Origin: Rhynchopus sp. YZ270_cl-10
Lineage: Eukaryota > Euglenozoa > Diplonemea > Diplonemida > Diplonemidae
Length of the DNA: 64,000 bases
Assembly (NCBI GenBank): GCA_964035575.1
Contig: OZ037886.1
Location: forward strand, 310,001 to 374,000
Reading direction: 5' to 3'
Shown one piece after another: positions 52,113 through 62,543 of this stretch. Under the pieces are notes generated by a model. That model saw only the letters and a list, made by a program, of their open reading frames with translations. It was not told where the DNA came from and did not search any database. Numbering within the stretch: position 1 is the first letter of the stretch; each line of letters begins with the position of its first letter. The position numbers and the translations under genes are program-made.

Positions 52113-55100
52113 CTACCCTCCTGGTCTTGCTGGAGCTTTGACCGTTTCGGCGATTTTTGCGAGCTCTTCGTTGCAGGTTACTCTGAGTACACATAGGGTA
52201 GTTGACATTTTCCCGAAGGAAGAATCTCGGAGGACTCCGTCGATGATAGGCCGTTCTGTGCGAGAGAGGAGCGCCATGTCTGTGAGGGCGTCGACGACAG
52301 AGGGCTCGTCTCGTTCTACGTTGAAACGACCAGCTCCAAGCTTTCCTTGAATGCGGAAATCAGAGTTTTTGTCCAGCTTACCAGGGTAGTGTGTTTTGAG
52401 GGTGTTCTTCACAGCACGCCCACGGAACTCCTCGAGAAACTGCCGTTCCGCTTTTTCGTCATCCGATGCCACAAAAAAGGTGCGACCTGAAAAGCGAATA
52501 CGCACATCGGTGATGACATCCTTCATTCTTAAAGGGATGCGAGCGTCGGTGCCACGCAGATGGATTCCAACGGTGTTTTTCGGGTCGATCTGATGTGAAA
52601 GGCAGAATCGGTCTACTCGGTCAATAATGACAGGGTTGATTTTGAAGTTGTAGTGTTTCATGGCTTTGGCGACCTGTAAGGTAGAGGAGGTGGATAGGTG
52701 TGTTTGTGGAATGGAAACAAAAAAAAACATACCCCCGCTAAATCAGTCCCCTGCGCGAGTCGGTCGATGTGGTGCAGAATGTGGGTTCTGAGGCCTCGTC
52801 TGTTTGAAATTGATGAAAAATTGGTGGAATAGTGTTGCCTAAAGCCCCACTGTCAATTTTTTTGAAGAGTAGTTGAAAACGTGCTAAAACGCAGCCTCGG
52901 GGTCGAGCTCTTGAAAAAATAGACATACTTTTGTCTGGCAAGGGCCCATTGTACGATTTGCCCATCCGGCGCGAGGTTCACCTTTCTGGATTCACCGCAG
53001 AGCCAGGGCTCATCCCCTACCGGCGGTGTAGGTGATCCGTTGTCGAAGTTCACTAGACTTCCCGTGGAGAAGTGGTGCTTGAGTGTGATAACCGCGTCGT
53101 ATGCTTGTCCTTGCCCTTGGAGACGCATCTCGAGATTGTCCCCTGCAGATTTATTCGCAACCGACGAAGAGCTTCCATCCCACTCAAACAACGTCGAAAC
53201 CCGCGCACGGCATTCATTGTTCATATTCCATATAATATGAAACTTTGCGTTCAACGTCCACGCAAGGTGAATCGCCGAGTACAACGACCCCAACCGATCC
53301 CCTAACCCATTATCACACACCGCCGTCACCGTCATAGCACCAGGAACCTGCGATGCTTTCGGCCACAACTCCCCTTTCTCCACCCCAACGTAGTCCCTCA
53401 CCCCCTCCGGCGGTAGGATAATAGACCCATTTAGCTCCATCATCTGCACCGGGGCTGTTGTAGGAATTGTTTCTTCATAGGTCGAAGCTTCTCCACCGAC
53501 AACAGGAACTCCCGTAGAAGGTACTTCTGTAGGAACTCCAGTAGGGGTGAAGGTCATCAGCTTCGCGACAATTTCTTTGATTAACCCGCTGTACTGTTCT
53601 TGCAGCTTCTTTTCTGTCAAAATCGGTTCGATATGAGAATATAGGCATGTAATAGCGGCGGAAACCGCAGGGTGCGCAGTAGTCGGCAGGACCGTCCCTT
53701 CTTGCCCCAAAACCGTTGTCTGAACGTCCTCCGATGCTTTCATCCCTCCTGGAGAAATAAGGTATTCAGTCACCACTTTGGTCCCAGAATTCTTCTCTGA
53801 AGGCGCTACCCCGAGAGAAAAATCCTTTTGCGCATGAGTTTTAGAATAAAACCTGGTCCAACTTTTTCCACTCACCACAGAAAGATGCCGATTTGGAGCG
53901 AAAGAAAGAGCTTTATCTGCATCCGATTCTACTCGAAAAAGAGCGGCAAATAAGCTTCTGATAGGAGAATGCGTGACAGTATAGTCATGAATACTGTCAA
54001 TGAGCGTATGAGAACCTGAGACTGAGGCAATAATCATTTTTGTCGCCTCTCTGTCCAATCGTGTTGCAGTAAATACTGCAATTTTACCTCCTAAATCTGA
54101 ATGGGATAAACTTCCAAAATGGATATCCCCGGTTACTTCGGTGATACCAAGAAAGCGTCCGGTTCTGAATAAAACGACGCTATTGTGTTTGCGGTCGTTT
54201 TCAAAGCGGGAAGGGGATTTGATTGAAAAGGATTTGCCAAATTCGTCTTCACGGATTGCTTCGAGAAGCTTCGCATCGACGTTTTGAAGCATTACTATAT
54301 CGGATGATGCATGGTGCTCACGAAGCCCTGCAATGATTTTCTTCGCAGCATTAGCACCATGGAGTGTTTCACATAGGGCTTCCTTTACCTCTCGCCATCC
54401 TTGGGTTTTTTCGAATGTGTGTACCATAATTGCATCAAATACCCCTAATGCCAGCACATCAACCCCTAAACAGCTGCTCTCTCTGACCAACCCAAAGATA
54501 TTGCCTGATCCCTTATTGCTTGTAGCCTCGGTGTCGAACATAAAAGTATGCCATTTTTTCCACCATTCTGCAACCCCCCCTTCAGGGACAGCTCCACACC
54601 CAGCAGGGGTCGGACGGTGCTCCGCATCAACGCGAAGCTGTAAAAACGGATTCGTCTTGGCGTCAATGCTTTTGATAACACCCTTCTCCTCAATTCTCTG
54701 CAAAAATTCGGCCACCTTCATACCCTTATACGTCTCCCATTTATTATCAAGACAGGGCTGGAGGGTATATACCCTGGACATAGTGTTTTTCAGTTCTGTG
54801 AACATATCGGGGGTGAACACTGCTTCAACGGTATCTTGGAGGCCTAGCAATGCTGTAGAAAACTGCTTTAACACCGCATCCCCTGGTGCATCGCCACCAA
54901 AATGATATTCAAAAGGATTCCCCGGGGTTGCTAAATTCCATGAAGTGATTTGAAGCCCGGCTTTCCGCAAACCCCCTCCTCCAATCGAATCAGGGAGGAC
55001 AACTTCATCGATTCGAGGGGGTAAAACGAAAGAAGGTTTTGGGGCGTCTGTTAAGGAAGGCTCTGATGCAGCCGCACGACCTGTTTGTTGAGATGCTGCA

Positions 55101-55357
55101 TATCGAAGGGATATACGACTTTCCCTTGGAAACACCGCACCACGTTGGTGTAAGAACAGCACAACAGAGAAGACCCCCGCCACGACTGCAAGCTGATTCC
55201 ACACTTTAGACGTAGGAAGCTGCTGTGGACCCCCTACCGGCGGTGCGCTCGGAGGGTCGGACTCCCCGTCATATACATCAGATCGGTCTGTGTAGGATTG
55301 GTCCAGCCGGTCGTTCGACTCTTCATCTATCTGTCGTCTCTTTCCAACAAGAGGCAT
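52113..55357 (-). CDS. EEP-like domain fused to a fucosyltransferase-like domain, type II membrane protein
   Basis: Exons 52929-55357, 52733-52799 and 52113-52673 give 1018 residues; introns of 129 and 59 bp have GTATGT donors. Short cytoplasmic N-terminus, membrane anchor about 53-69 (LAVVAGVFSVVLFL), then a lumenal part in two domains. About 135-590 resembles the endonuclease/exonuclease/phosphatase fold: ITSWNLA, SSDIVMLQNVD, NSVVLFRTGRF, THSPI. The usual catalytic Glu of the LQE motif is Asn here, so activity is doubtful. From about 695, VCDNGLGDRLGSLYSAIHLA and later GIHLRGTD and DALTDMALLSRT match GT-B fucosyltransferases of the NodZ/FUT8/POFUT kind, which use GDP-fucose; the R in HLRGTD is the expected GDP-binding residue. 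A Golgi location is an inference. An R6 copy sits in intron 1. Confidence 0.78.
52868..52916 (-). repeat. R6 short repeat in intron 1 of the fusion gene
   Basis: GTTGAAAACGTGCTAAAACG, CAGCCTCGGGGTCGAGCTC. Confidence 0.75.
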
Positions 55358-56343
55358 TCTTAAAAACTCGAAAAAAAAAGAGGGGGAAAAAAAGGTCCCC
55401 CCTGGTGTACTGCTGGGGGGATAGTGTGTGGGTTTTGGTGTAGAAGGTTGTGTGGATAATGGGTCGCCAAGGTACAATAAGTCGCTGAGGTTTTGTGCTC
55501 ACCGTAGGAAAAATTGTTGACCTGTAAATATGTTCGACCTTTGCAGGTGTTTTTTCTTTTCTGGAAGTTTGACCTTTTTTACGATCATTATTCCGATTGC
55601 GGTTACACCCATAGTCATGCATCAGAGGTAACTCCATAGTCCGAATTGTTGCCCTCACCGAGGCTGACGCCACTCAAGCAAACTGTAAAAGGTTATCATC
55701 ATCTGCGAGAGGGGGGGGAAGGAAGGAGGAAGAAAGGTGTTGTTTCAGCAGGTAAATTAAGGTAGTCTAACGTGTTTTGCGTCACCCAAAGGAAGATCAG
55801 ACAAATGCCTCGTTGTGTTTCATCATGCACAGTTGTGTTGCTGGAGGAGCCACTCTGGAATGGGATGGGATGGGATCTCGCACTCTCTGTGACACACAAC
55901 CCCACAGAAGAAGGGGCCGTGTGTCTAAGGCATGAGGTATGCTCGGATTCGTTGTTTGTGTTGCTGTCTCGGAGCTATATTGAGTATCACAACGGCACAC
56001 TGTGTTGAACTGACAGTGCTGAGGTAATAATCCTCTGTTCTGAAAAGAAAGCTGGAAAGGGTTTGCGATCTGCTCAACTGTGTTGTTCATTTTCATGTGG
56101 TGGGAGTGGTGTGGAATGGTGCATAAAAAAATGAGAGGGGAAATCGTTGGTTTTTTTTTGTTGGTTTGGCGTTAGATACGCCCTGGGCATGAAATGCGCA
56201 GATAACTGGTGTTTTTTTTATTTGGTTGTTTTCTGTTGAAAACTGTAACAACTAACGGAACGGAACGGAAACTGGTTTGGGGAAACTGTGCGTACAAAGA
56301 GGAGAGGGAACTGTGTGGGGAGAAGACTAGCGAGAAGCCCTGC
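55358..56343. other. Spacer with an R9 copy
   Basis: One R9 copy (55524-55605); otherwise unremarkable spacer between the histone gene and the fusion gene. Confidence 0.45.
55524..55605 (-). repeat. R9 short repeat
   Basis: GTTCGACCTTTGCAGGTGTT, TCTGGAAGTTTGACC, TTTACGATCATTATTCCG; the only copy outside the CSD array. Confidence 0.7.
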
Positions 56344-56676
56344 TTACTTTGAGACATAGAGGGTGCGGCCACGCTTCTTCAGTGCGTAGAGAATGTGCTG
56401 CACATTCACGATGAGGGCAGGTCTCGCCTCACGCACCTCCATCAGGGCGTGTGTGTCCTTCATCACCCCCTCCACAAAGGACCGCAGGATCTCCCTTGCC
56501 TCGTCGTACACACTCGAGGCAAGACGCTTGCACCCACCACGCCGTGCGAGACGGCGGATGCTCCCCTTTGTGATACCACGCCCTTTGTTGTCCTTCGCAC
56601 CCTTGCGCTTCTGCGATCCCGTCTTCCTGTCGGCTGCCGACACAGACTTTCCCTTTGCAGACTTTGCTGGGGCCAT
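56344..56676 (-). CDS. Divergent histone H4-like protein
   Basis: Single exon, 110 residues. The core GITKGSIRRLARRGGCKRLA is clearly H4, and ILYALKKRGRTLY matches the H4 C-terminal part. The N-tail (MAPAKSAKGKSVSAADRKTG) is longer than usual. In the histone fold the stretch that reads AKRKTVTAMDVV in most eukaryotes is VREARPALIVNVQ here, so the H2B-facing surface is altered; Lys is also replaced at several sites. The family packs DNA as H3-H4 tetramers. It may be a variant H4, or the standard H4 of a fast-evolving lineage. It lacks introns. Confidence 0.85.
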   Translation of the reverse strand: MAPAKSAKGKSVSAADRKTGSQKRKGAKDNKGRGITKGSIRRLARRGGCKRLASSVYDEAREILRSFVEGVMKDTHALMEVREARPALIVNVQHILYALKKRGRTLYVSK

Positions 56677-57684
56677 TGTGTTGTTGTTGTTGTTGGTTTG
56701 TATAAATAGCTGTGTGTGGATGTGATGTGATGTTATGTGACCATGTTGTGCCCCAATCGAGAAAAAAGAAGACCACACTCGTTATCGCACAGCATCTGTT
56801 CTGTGGTGTTCGCATGACCATGCTGTAATAAATTGTAGTGTACATGTGGACGCCGGTCAAAGCCAATAATAAGTACGGGCGCCAATGGATCGGAGGAAAA
56901 AAAAATCAAGAATTCCTCCCCCCCCTTTTTTTGCTCGCTTCTTTCACTGTCTGCCTTTTTATGTATTTTTATTTTTTATTTTTTTGAATTTTTTTTTTTT
57001 TTTATTTTTTACAGAAGGCCGGTCCAAAACAGTGGGACAAGGGGGGATAGGTATTGCCCCATTGCCCCACCCTTTTGGAGGGACCTTTTTTTTTTTTTTT
57101 TTTTTTGCGCTTTTTTTTATTTTTATTTTTATTTTTTCGATTTTTTTTGGCTTTTTTTGAGCGAGATTTTTTTTTTTTTTTTCTTTTTTAGCGCAATATT
57201 TTGACAAGGATTGTTGTGAATGTGTGCTACGGTAAAAACAAAAAGAGAAAAAAATCAGGAAGCAGTTGTGTGCCCTCCCAACGCTGTTAGTGAGCCCACT
57301 CTGCCGCGAGCAACAGGAGAACCACTAACAAAAGAACACACCGCAAAGACCAAGTACGACCTTAGAACAGCAGACACACGTTTAGGGGCTAAGAGCCCCC
57401 TCAAGCTTTGTGGAATAAGACGCCGAAAAAAAAAGAAAAAAAAAAGACACAAAAAGGACGGGGCAAGCATTTGCAAACTGGCAAGTACAAACCACAGAAA
57501 AAAAAAACAAGAGTTTTTAAAACATATTAAGCAAACCTGCGAGACTTCTGGAGGAGAAGAAAAAAAAATCAGAACCAAGAGTCAGGAGGAGAATCTGGGA
57601 GAGAGGTAAAGAGAGAGAGAGGAAGGGAGAGACTGGTCAGATGTCATTCGTACTTCACAAAATACAAAACAAAACAAAAAAAAA

Positions 57685-57722
57685 TGGGGTTGATAGTGCA
57701 AAAACGCCTCTGGGACGCGCTG
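57685..57722 (-). repeat. R4 short repeat, truncated
   Basis: GGTTGATAGTGCAAAAACGC, CTCTGGGACGCGCTGCAG. Confidence 0.55.
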
Positions 57723-57738
57723 CAGAGAAAAAAAATGT

Positions 57739-57769
57739 GAAAATACAAAGCCATTGACAATGTACCTTC
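57739..57769 (-). repeat. R2 short repeat, internally shortened
   Basis: AAATACAAAGCCATTGACAA, TGTACCTT. Confidence 0.6.
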
Positions 57770-57785
57770 GGGAAGGGAAAAAAAT

Positions 57786-57832
57786 AAAAGAAAAGTTTAT
57801 AAGATGACCCTAAGCCTCTTCTTCGTCACCTT
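57786..57832 (-). repeat. R1 short repeat
   Basis: GTTTATAAGATGACCCTAAG, CCTC, TTCGTCACCTT. Confidence 0.7.
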
Positions 57833-58221
57833 AAAACCAAAAATGAACTGACAAACTGAAGTTATTATCGGTATTAGGCATGACATGGAATTTGACGTTC
57901 CACGACATCCCTTTTTTTCCCCCGATACCATCAATAGCACAAGACCCCACTCTCCTCTTCTTCCCTGCTCTCTTTCATCAAACAAAGCCAACCTCTCTCC
58001 TATACAAAAAGTACCCACCCACCCACCCACCAAAAAAATCTCGTTTCTTGCCTCTTAAGACTCTCTATTGCCCCCCATTTTTTTCTTCTTTTTTTTTCGT
58101 TTTGATGGAACCACTTTTTGATCAAATTCACGAAAAGCGGTTTTTTTTTAGCCTCTAGTAAGCAGGTTTCCCCTTCTTGCCAGTCCTGTAGAGAAGGGGG
58201 GCAACCGAAGTGGTGTACACA

Positions 58222-60037
58222 CTACCGTGGTGCCTTTCCTCCCGGGGTGGCATACCAGGCGCCCTTCTTTCCCTTCTTCCCCTTGCCTGCAGGACTCGCT
58301 GCGTAAGGGCTGTACGGAGTGCCGAACGACTCCCACCACTGCGGTGTGGCTCCCTGTTGAGAAAGAGAAAAAAAAGGTAGGTGGGGAAGGGGAAAGGGGG
58401 GGAGGATGAATGGGTTTTTATGAAGTTTTTGTTTGCAAACCCGCAAACCCGAAGGGGAAAGGGGAGAGGAGTGTAACAAAAAAAAAGGTTAGATTTTTGA
58501 AATACAAAGCTCAACAGTGTATTTTGGTATGGGTGCACCGTGGTGGGTGGACCCCATGCAGTCCATCCATTTGTAGTTTACCTTAAGGGTTGCTAGAAAT
58601 TCAGAAAAGAAGAAGTCATACCTTGTACCCCTTGAACGCTCCCTTCTTTCCACCAGCCTTCTTGCCGTGTCCAGGTTGGTTTGACCGCTTGGGGCAGACC
58701 TTCAGGTTGCGCGACTTAAAGGAGGATTCGTTGAGCTGCACTGCCTTCTCCACCGAAGATGTCTCGTCAAACTCCATGTATGCGTAGCCCTTGGGGTGAC
58801 CGGTCCACTTATCGCACAGGATGGTCACGCGCTTCACAGTTCCACACTCCGCGAAATGCGCATGAAGTTCTTCGGGGGTTGCAGAGTAGTCCACCTGGGA
58901 AAAGGAGAACCGCGAAAAATGGAAGAAAAAAAAAGGGTAGAAAAAATAATAATAAAAAAACAGGGCTAGAATTTTGGAAAGACAAACTCTAAAAAAAAAA
59001 CCCCCGAATTATTCCAGCCCTGATTCAAAAAAAGACCCGAAATAGAAATAGAAAAACGGTACGGAGTCGTTTGGAAGCCCCATCACAAAGGGAATTTGTT
59101 CTACCCTGGGGTAAAAGAAAAGGAAAGGAAGGAAGCGGCTGTAAGATGCACTGAAGCCTCTGCTTAGTTCGTCACCTCAGGAAATGTGGAAAGTGTTGTT
59201 TTTTTTTTAATCAGGAACATTGCTGGGTAGAATCAATATGCTTCACAGATGACGGCAAGAACAGCAGAAGGATTTTTTTTTGAAGAACAAAATACGAAGC
59301 AGGTAAAACCTTTATTACGTCATCAAGAATATCTCAAAAGAGTGCGAAAGAATCATTGTTGTAGTTGTTCAAATTTTTTTTTTTAAACCCCGATTGAGGT
59401 TTCTGTTGTGTAGGAGGAGGGGGCTTTTTTTATATCAAAAAACCTAGACAGTGAATAGAGTTGTGTTTTTTTTTATCATCATTTTATCATCAGTGGTGCT
59501 CCGGGAGGGGTCGATATTGACACGTCGCTGACAGGTCGTTGACCGACTTCCGAAAGCACCATTCAGCATTTTTTTTTGAAGGAATCTCTGCACCATTCGG
59601 TACTCCCCCCCTCATGTCATCTCAAAGAGGTTGGCTTATGCATGCAAACAAAATGGTTAATTGTAAGTGCAAATACCCCTCAACGACTCTGTGACCGACG
59701 AAAATAACACCAATGCAAATGCAGTTAGCCCCATTAAAAACGGACCATTTTATTTTATTTAACCGGGAGGGAGGGAGGGAGGGAGGGTTAAAGATGGGGG
59801 AAAGGGGCTACATACCTGCCCAATGTATACGGAAGCGTCGTCATTCCCCGCCTCAGTACCGTCTTTGGAAGCCTCGACAGCTTCGGTCTCCTCTTTCAGC
59901 TGGGCCTCCATCTCCGCCACCTTGGCCTTCAACCGCTCGATGTCGATGTCGTCGTTCTCCTCCCCTTCCTCTCCGCCGAGGGCCGCATGCTCGGCGTACT
60001 CCTCAAGACCCTCTCCCTGCATGGGGTCCACGTTCAT
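58222..60037 (-). CDS. PABPN1: Nuclear poly(A)-binding protein PABPN1 (PABP2)
   Basis: Exons 59816-60037, 58622-58894 and 58222-58353 give 208 residues. Acidic N-terminus with a coiled coil ([20 protein letters not shown], about 33-55), as in PABPN1; then one RRM spanning the exon 1/2 junction ([21 protein letters not shown], the RNP2-like VYIGQVDY, and GYAYMEF for RNP1) with the family-typical [13 protein letters not shown] and HPKGYAY. A Lys/Gly tail and a short Trp-containing end ([10 protein letters not shown]) replace the Arg-rich C-terminus of animal PABPN1. The protein binds poly(A) tails and controls their length in the nucleus. Intron 1 is 921 bp with R1 and R4 copies; intron 2 (268 bp) holds a long R2 copy. 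Confidence 0.92.
58493..58586 (-). repeat. R2 short repeat, long form, in intron 2 of PABPN1
   Basis: GAAATACAAAGCTCAACAGT, GTATTTTGGTAT, GGGTGGACCCCATGCAGTCC. Confidence 0.7.
59136..59180 (-). repeat. R1 short repeat in intron 1 of PABPN1
   Basis: GCTGTAAGATGCACTGAAGC, CTCTGCTTAGTTCGTCACC. Confidence 0.65.
59657..59702 (-). repeat. R4 short repeat in intron 1 of PABPN1
   Basis: AATTGTAAGTGCAAATACCC, CTCAACGACTCTGTGACCGACG. Confidence 0.5.
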
Positions 60038-60142
60038 CTGAGGCACAGACTCCAGTGTATATCCGTGAATAAAGCTCCCTTTGGGATTTTTCTGTAACAA
60101 AATGTGTGGAGGGAGGTGGAAAATATGAGAAAAAGGGGGGGG

Positions 60143-60258
60143 ATACAAAAAAAAACCCCCCTCTTGCGACAGTGTATCTTGGTACAAAAAAAAAAAATGA
60201 TCGACTCATTGGGTGGACCTTAATCATGCAGTTCTACATCCATTTCGTGGTTCACATC
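60143..60258 (-). repeat. R2 short repeat, long form
   Basis: CTCTTGCGACAGTGTATCTT, then GGGTGGACC and ATGCAGTTCTACATCCATTT, CGTGGTTCACATCT. Confidence 0.7.
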
Positions 60259-60689
60259 TGATATGCTCTACTCCCGCTTTCATTCATCAGTCAGATGAAC
60301 GGGGATCATTGAAGACAATGTCATGAATCCTATATGATTATTTTCATATTTTTTTCTTAACGAAACGAAAAGAATGCAGTCCTATATAATGATAGATACG
60401 GTGCGGTTGGGGCCCTCTTCTAGTTTTGCAGTGTGTGGGAGAGGCAATAATGGAAAAAGAAAGGGTAAATTGTCGTATTTTAATGGTTTCTTGGAAGGCG
60501 GGAATTGAATTGAAGAGAGAGAGGGTGGACCCGGAGGAAAAGGGCCAAGCTTTCGTAACATAAAATCAGGTCAAGGGAGGGGAGGGGATGGGAGGGGGTG
60601 CAGACCACGACCTACCAGAGGCGGAACCCCTACCCTGTTGTTATTGGGGGGGGTGAGGTCCGACTTCTTTTGTCCTTCTGCAACCTTCA

Positions 60690-60741
60690 AAGAGAAGAAA
60701 GGCTTATAAGATGACCCTAAGCCTCTCGTGCTTAGTCCCTG
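60690..60741 (-). repeat. R1 short repeat, near consensus
   Basis: GGCTTATAAGATGACCCTAA, GCCTCTCGTGCTTAGTCC. Confidence 0.8.
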
Positions 60742-60847
60742 AGAGAAAGAAAGCTTGCAAAGTGAATGTGCCTCTCGACCACATTGTCCTTATCGTGCGG
60801 GAAAGAAAGATAAGTTTGAAAAAAGAAAAGTGAAGTTGATAGTGCAA

Positions 60848-60908
60848 AGTATTTAGATTCATATACTTTCAATTCACAGAATTGAAAGTATTTGAGAGGG
60901 TCAACACA
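60848..60908 (+). repeat. R10 short repeat, reverse orientation
   Basis: CTTTCAATTCACAGAATTGA and AGTATTTGAGAGGGTCAACA; the complement of the copy at 17518. Confidence 0.7.
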
Positions 60909-61325
60909 TGAAAGAAAAAAATAAAGATGGTGTGGATGAAGGGGGGTGATTCGCACTTCTTGCGCACTTTTTGCGCCCCCCCATTCAGCCACACTAAAAT
61001 AACGAAATGTCCGTACTATGAGCTCATTCCCTATAAAAATGAGTCTCATCAGAGGTCCGACTCGGATGATTAAGACATTGCGTGATGGGAGCAACGCATT
61101 CCCACTGATTTGCTGGGGGGAAAAAAAGTACTTGATGGAAAGAAAAAGATGGAGATTTGAAACGTGATGCCTTCGCATGCTTAGTCAACTGAAAGTATCA
61201 TGAAAGAGTATTTTAGTGTGTGGGGGAGAGGGGGGGAGTAAAATGAAACCATAAAGGAGCTGTAAAGCCCCTTCTCATTCTGAGTTCTTTGGAATTTTTT
61301 TTTTTTTGTTTAGTGATTTCTTTCG

Positions 61326-61997
61326 CAGGCCTTTTGCTAACCATCATGCCATCATGCCACGTTTTTAGGCGTTTTTTATTTTTTTTTCCATCATGCCACC
61401 ATCATGCCACGGGGGGTGGTGGGGCAGGGCTTTCGCTCTCCGTAACCTGGGGATTTCCCCCCAGATGGCATGATGGCATGATGGCATGATGGCACCTTAA
61501 AAATTTTCTGCTCGCTGCGCTCGCGGAGGTATACCTAAAAAAAAAAATTCCCGCTCGCTTCGCTCGCGCTGTACGCCATTTTCTTCCTGCCTACGGTGCC
61601 ATTTTACAATACCTAAGGGGATTCCCTTACATTTTGCAGCCAGAAATGAAACTTGACCCAAGCTGCAAAAATTTGACCATCGTTATTTCAAAGTGACCCA
61701 ACCGTTGCAACAGCCCCTGCTTCTGGAAGACGTAGTGATTTTGTACGGTTAGTGTACGTAAGGCGCAAGACCAAGCACCGTTAATAAAGGATTATATTCC
61801 GTTTTTTTTTTTTGTTATCTTGCAAAGCTGACCCTTCGCCTCTCCACCCTGTGGCTGTCAGGGAGGCGCGCGCGAAGCGCGCGACGACCGCTTTTACCAG
61901 GTGGGAAAGCTCGGAATGTACTTTTTTTCCAGGAAATTATTTTTTTTTGACCATCATGCCATTCCTGGGGAAAATCCCAAAGTTAGCAAAAGGCCTG
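61326..61997. mobile_element. 0.7-kb TIR element (hAT-like), non-autonomous
   Basis: 16-bp inverted ends CAGGCCTTTTGCTAAC, flanked by TTTCTTTCG on both sides (61317-61325 and 61998-62006). Inside, tandem CATCATGCC units near the left end face GGCATGATG units near 61470, forming a large hairpin; GC-rich palindromes such as CGCTCGCTTCGCTCGCG follow. No transposase. Confidence 0.85.
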
Positions 61998-62006
61998 TTT
62001 CTTTCG

Positions 62007-62535
62007 TACGCAGTCGTTCCTGCATGTGGCCCGCTATCCACAATATTGGCCATTTTATTGATGCTCTGAAAATCAAGAGATCTGAGCCACGATACAGAGT
62101 GATCTACAAACGCTTGACTGATTACGGATCTAGTCTTGTCCACTGCCCTTACATTTTGTTTGTTTGTTTTTATTGATAAATTGTTGGAGTAGTGTAGTTG
62201 CCTCGGTCGTGTTGCCACAGTTGTGCAATCTCCACTGTTTAAATTTTTTTGCTAAAAATCCCTCCACTTTTCCTTTTTTTCCCCACTGTAACCTACCGAG
62301 GTTGGCGACGCTGACTGCGCAGTAATTATTGGTAGCCACTGGTTGCTTAGCTTTGTTGTTGTGCTGCAAAACGTTCCTTTTTTAAAAACGGCACCAACTA
62401 AAAAAAAATACGGGGGAAATAAGACCTTTTCTGCCCCAACAACAACAACAACCCCATCCTCCACCCCTCTTTTTTCATTCGTTTGCACCACGGAAGTGGT
62501 ACACCCGATTATTTAGGTTTTTTTTTTTTTATTCC
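62007..62535. other. Spacer between two transposon copies
   Basis: About 530 bp between the 0.7-kb element and the second hAT-like copy; no gene or repeat that I recognise. Confidence 0.4.
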
Positions 62536-62543
62536 TTCTCTTT

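Larger units (their letters stand above)
56677..58221. other. Low-complexity spacer
   Basis: Long poly-T/poly-A tracts at 56960-57190. R4 (57685-57722), R2 (57739-57769) and R1 (57786-57832) lie in a row. A Lys-rich plus-strand frame at 57220-57609 is not convincing. Confidence 0.5.
60038..61316. other. Gene-free spacer with repeats
   Basis: R2 (60143), R1 (60690) and R10 (60848) copies. No gene supported. Confidence 0.5.

Noticed and set aside
57220-57609. 129-codon Lys-rich plus-strand frame
   Set aside because: Composition follows poly-A tracts and there is no recognisable domain; the only plus-strand candidate in its region.
60732-61178. 148-codon minus-strand frame sharing a peptide with a frame at 17441
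   Set aside because: The shared peptide is the translation of the R10 repeat, not a conserved protein.
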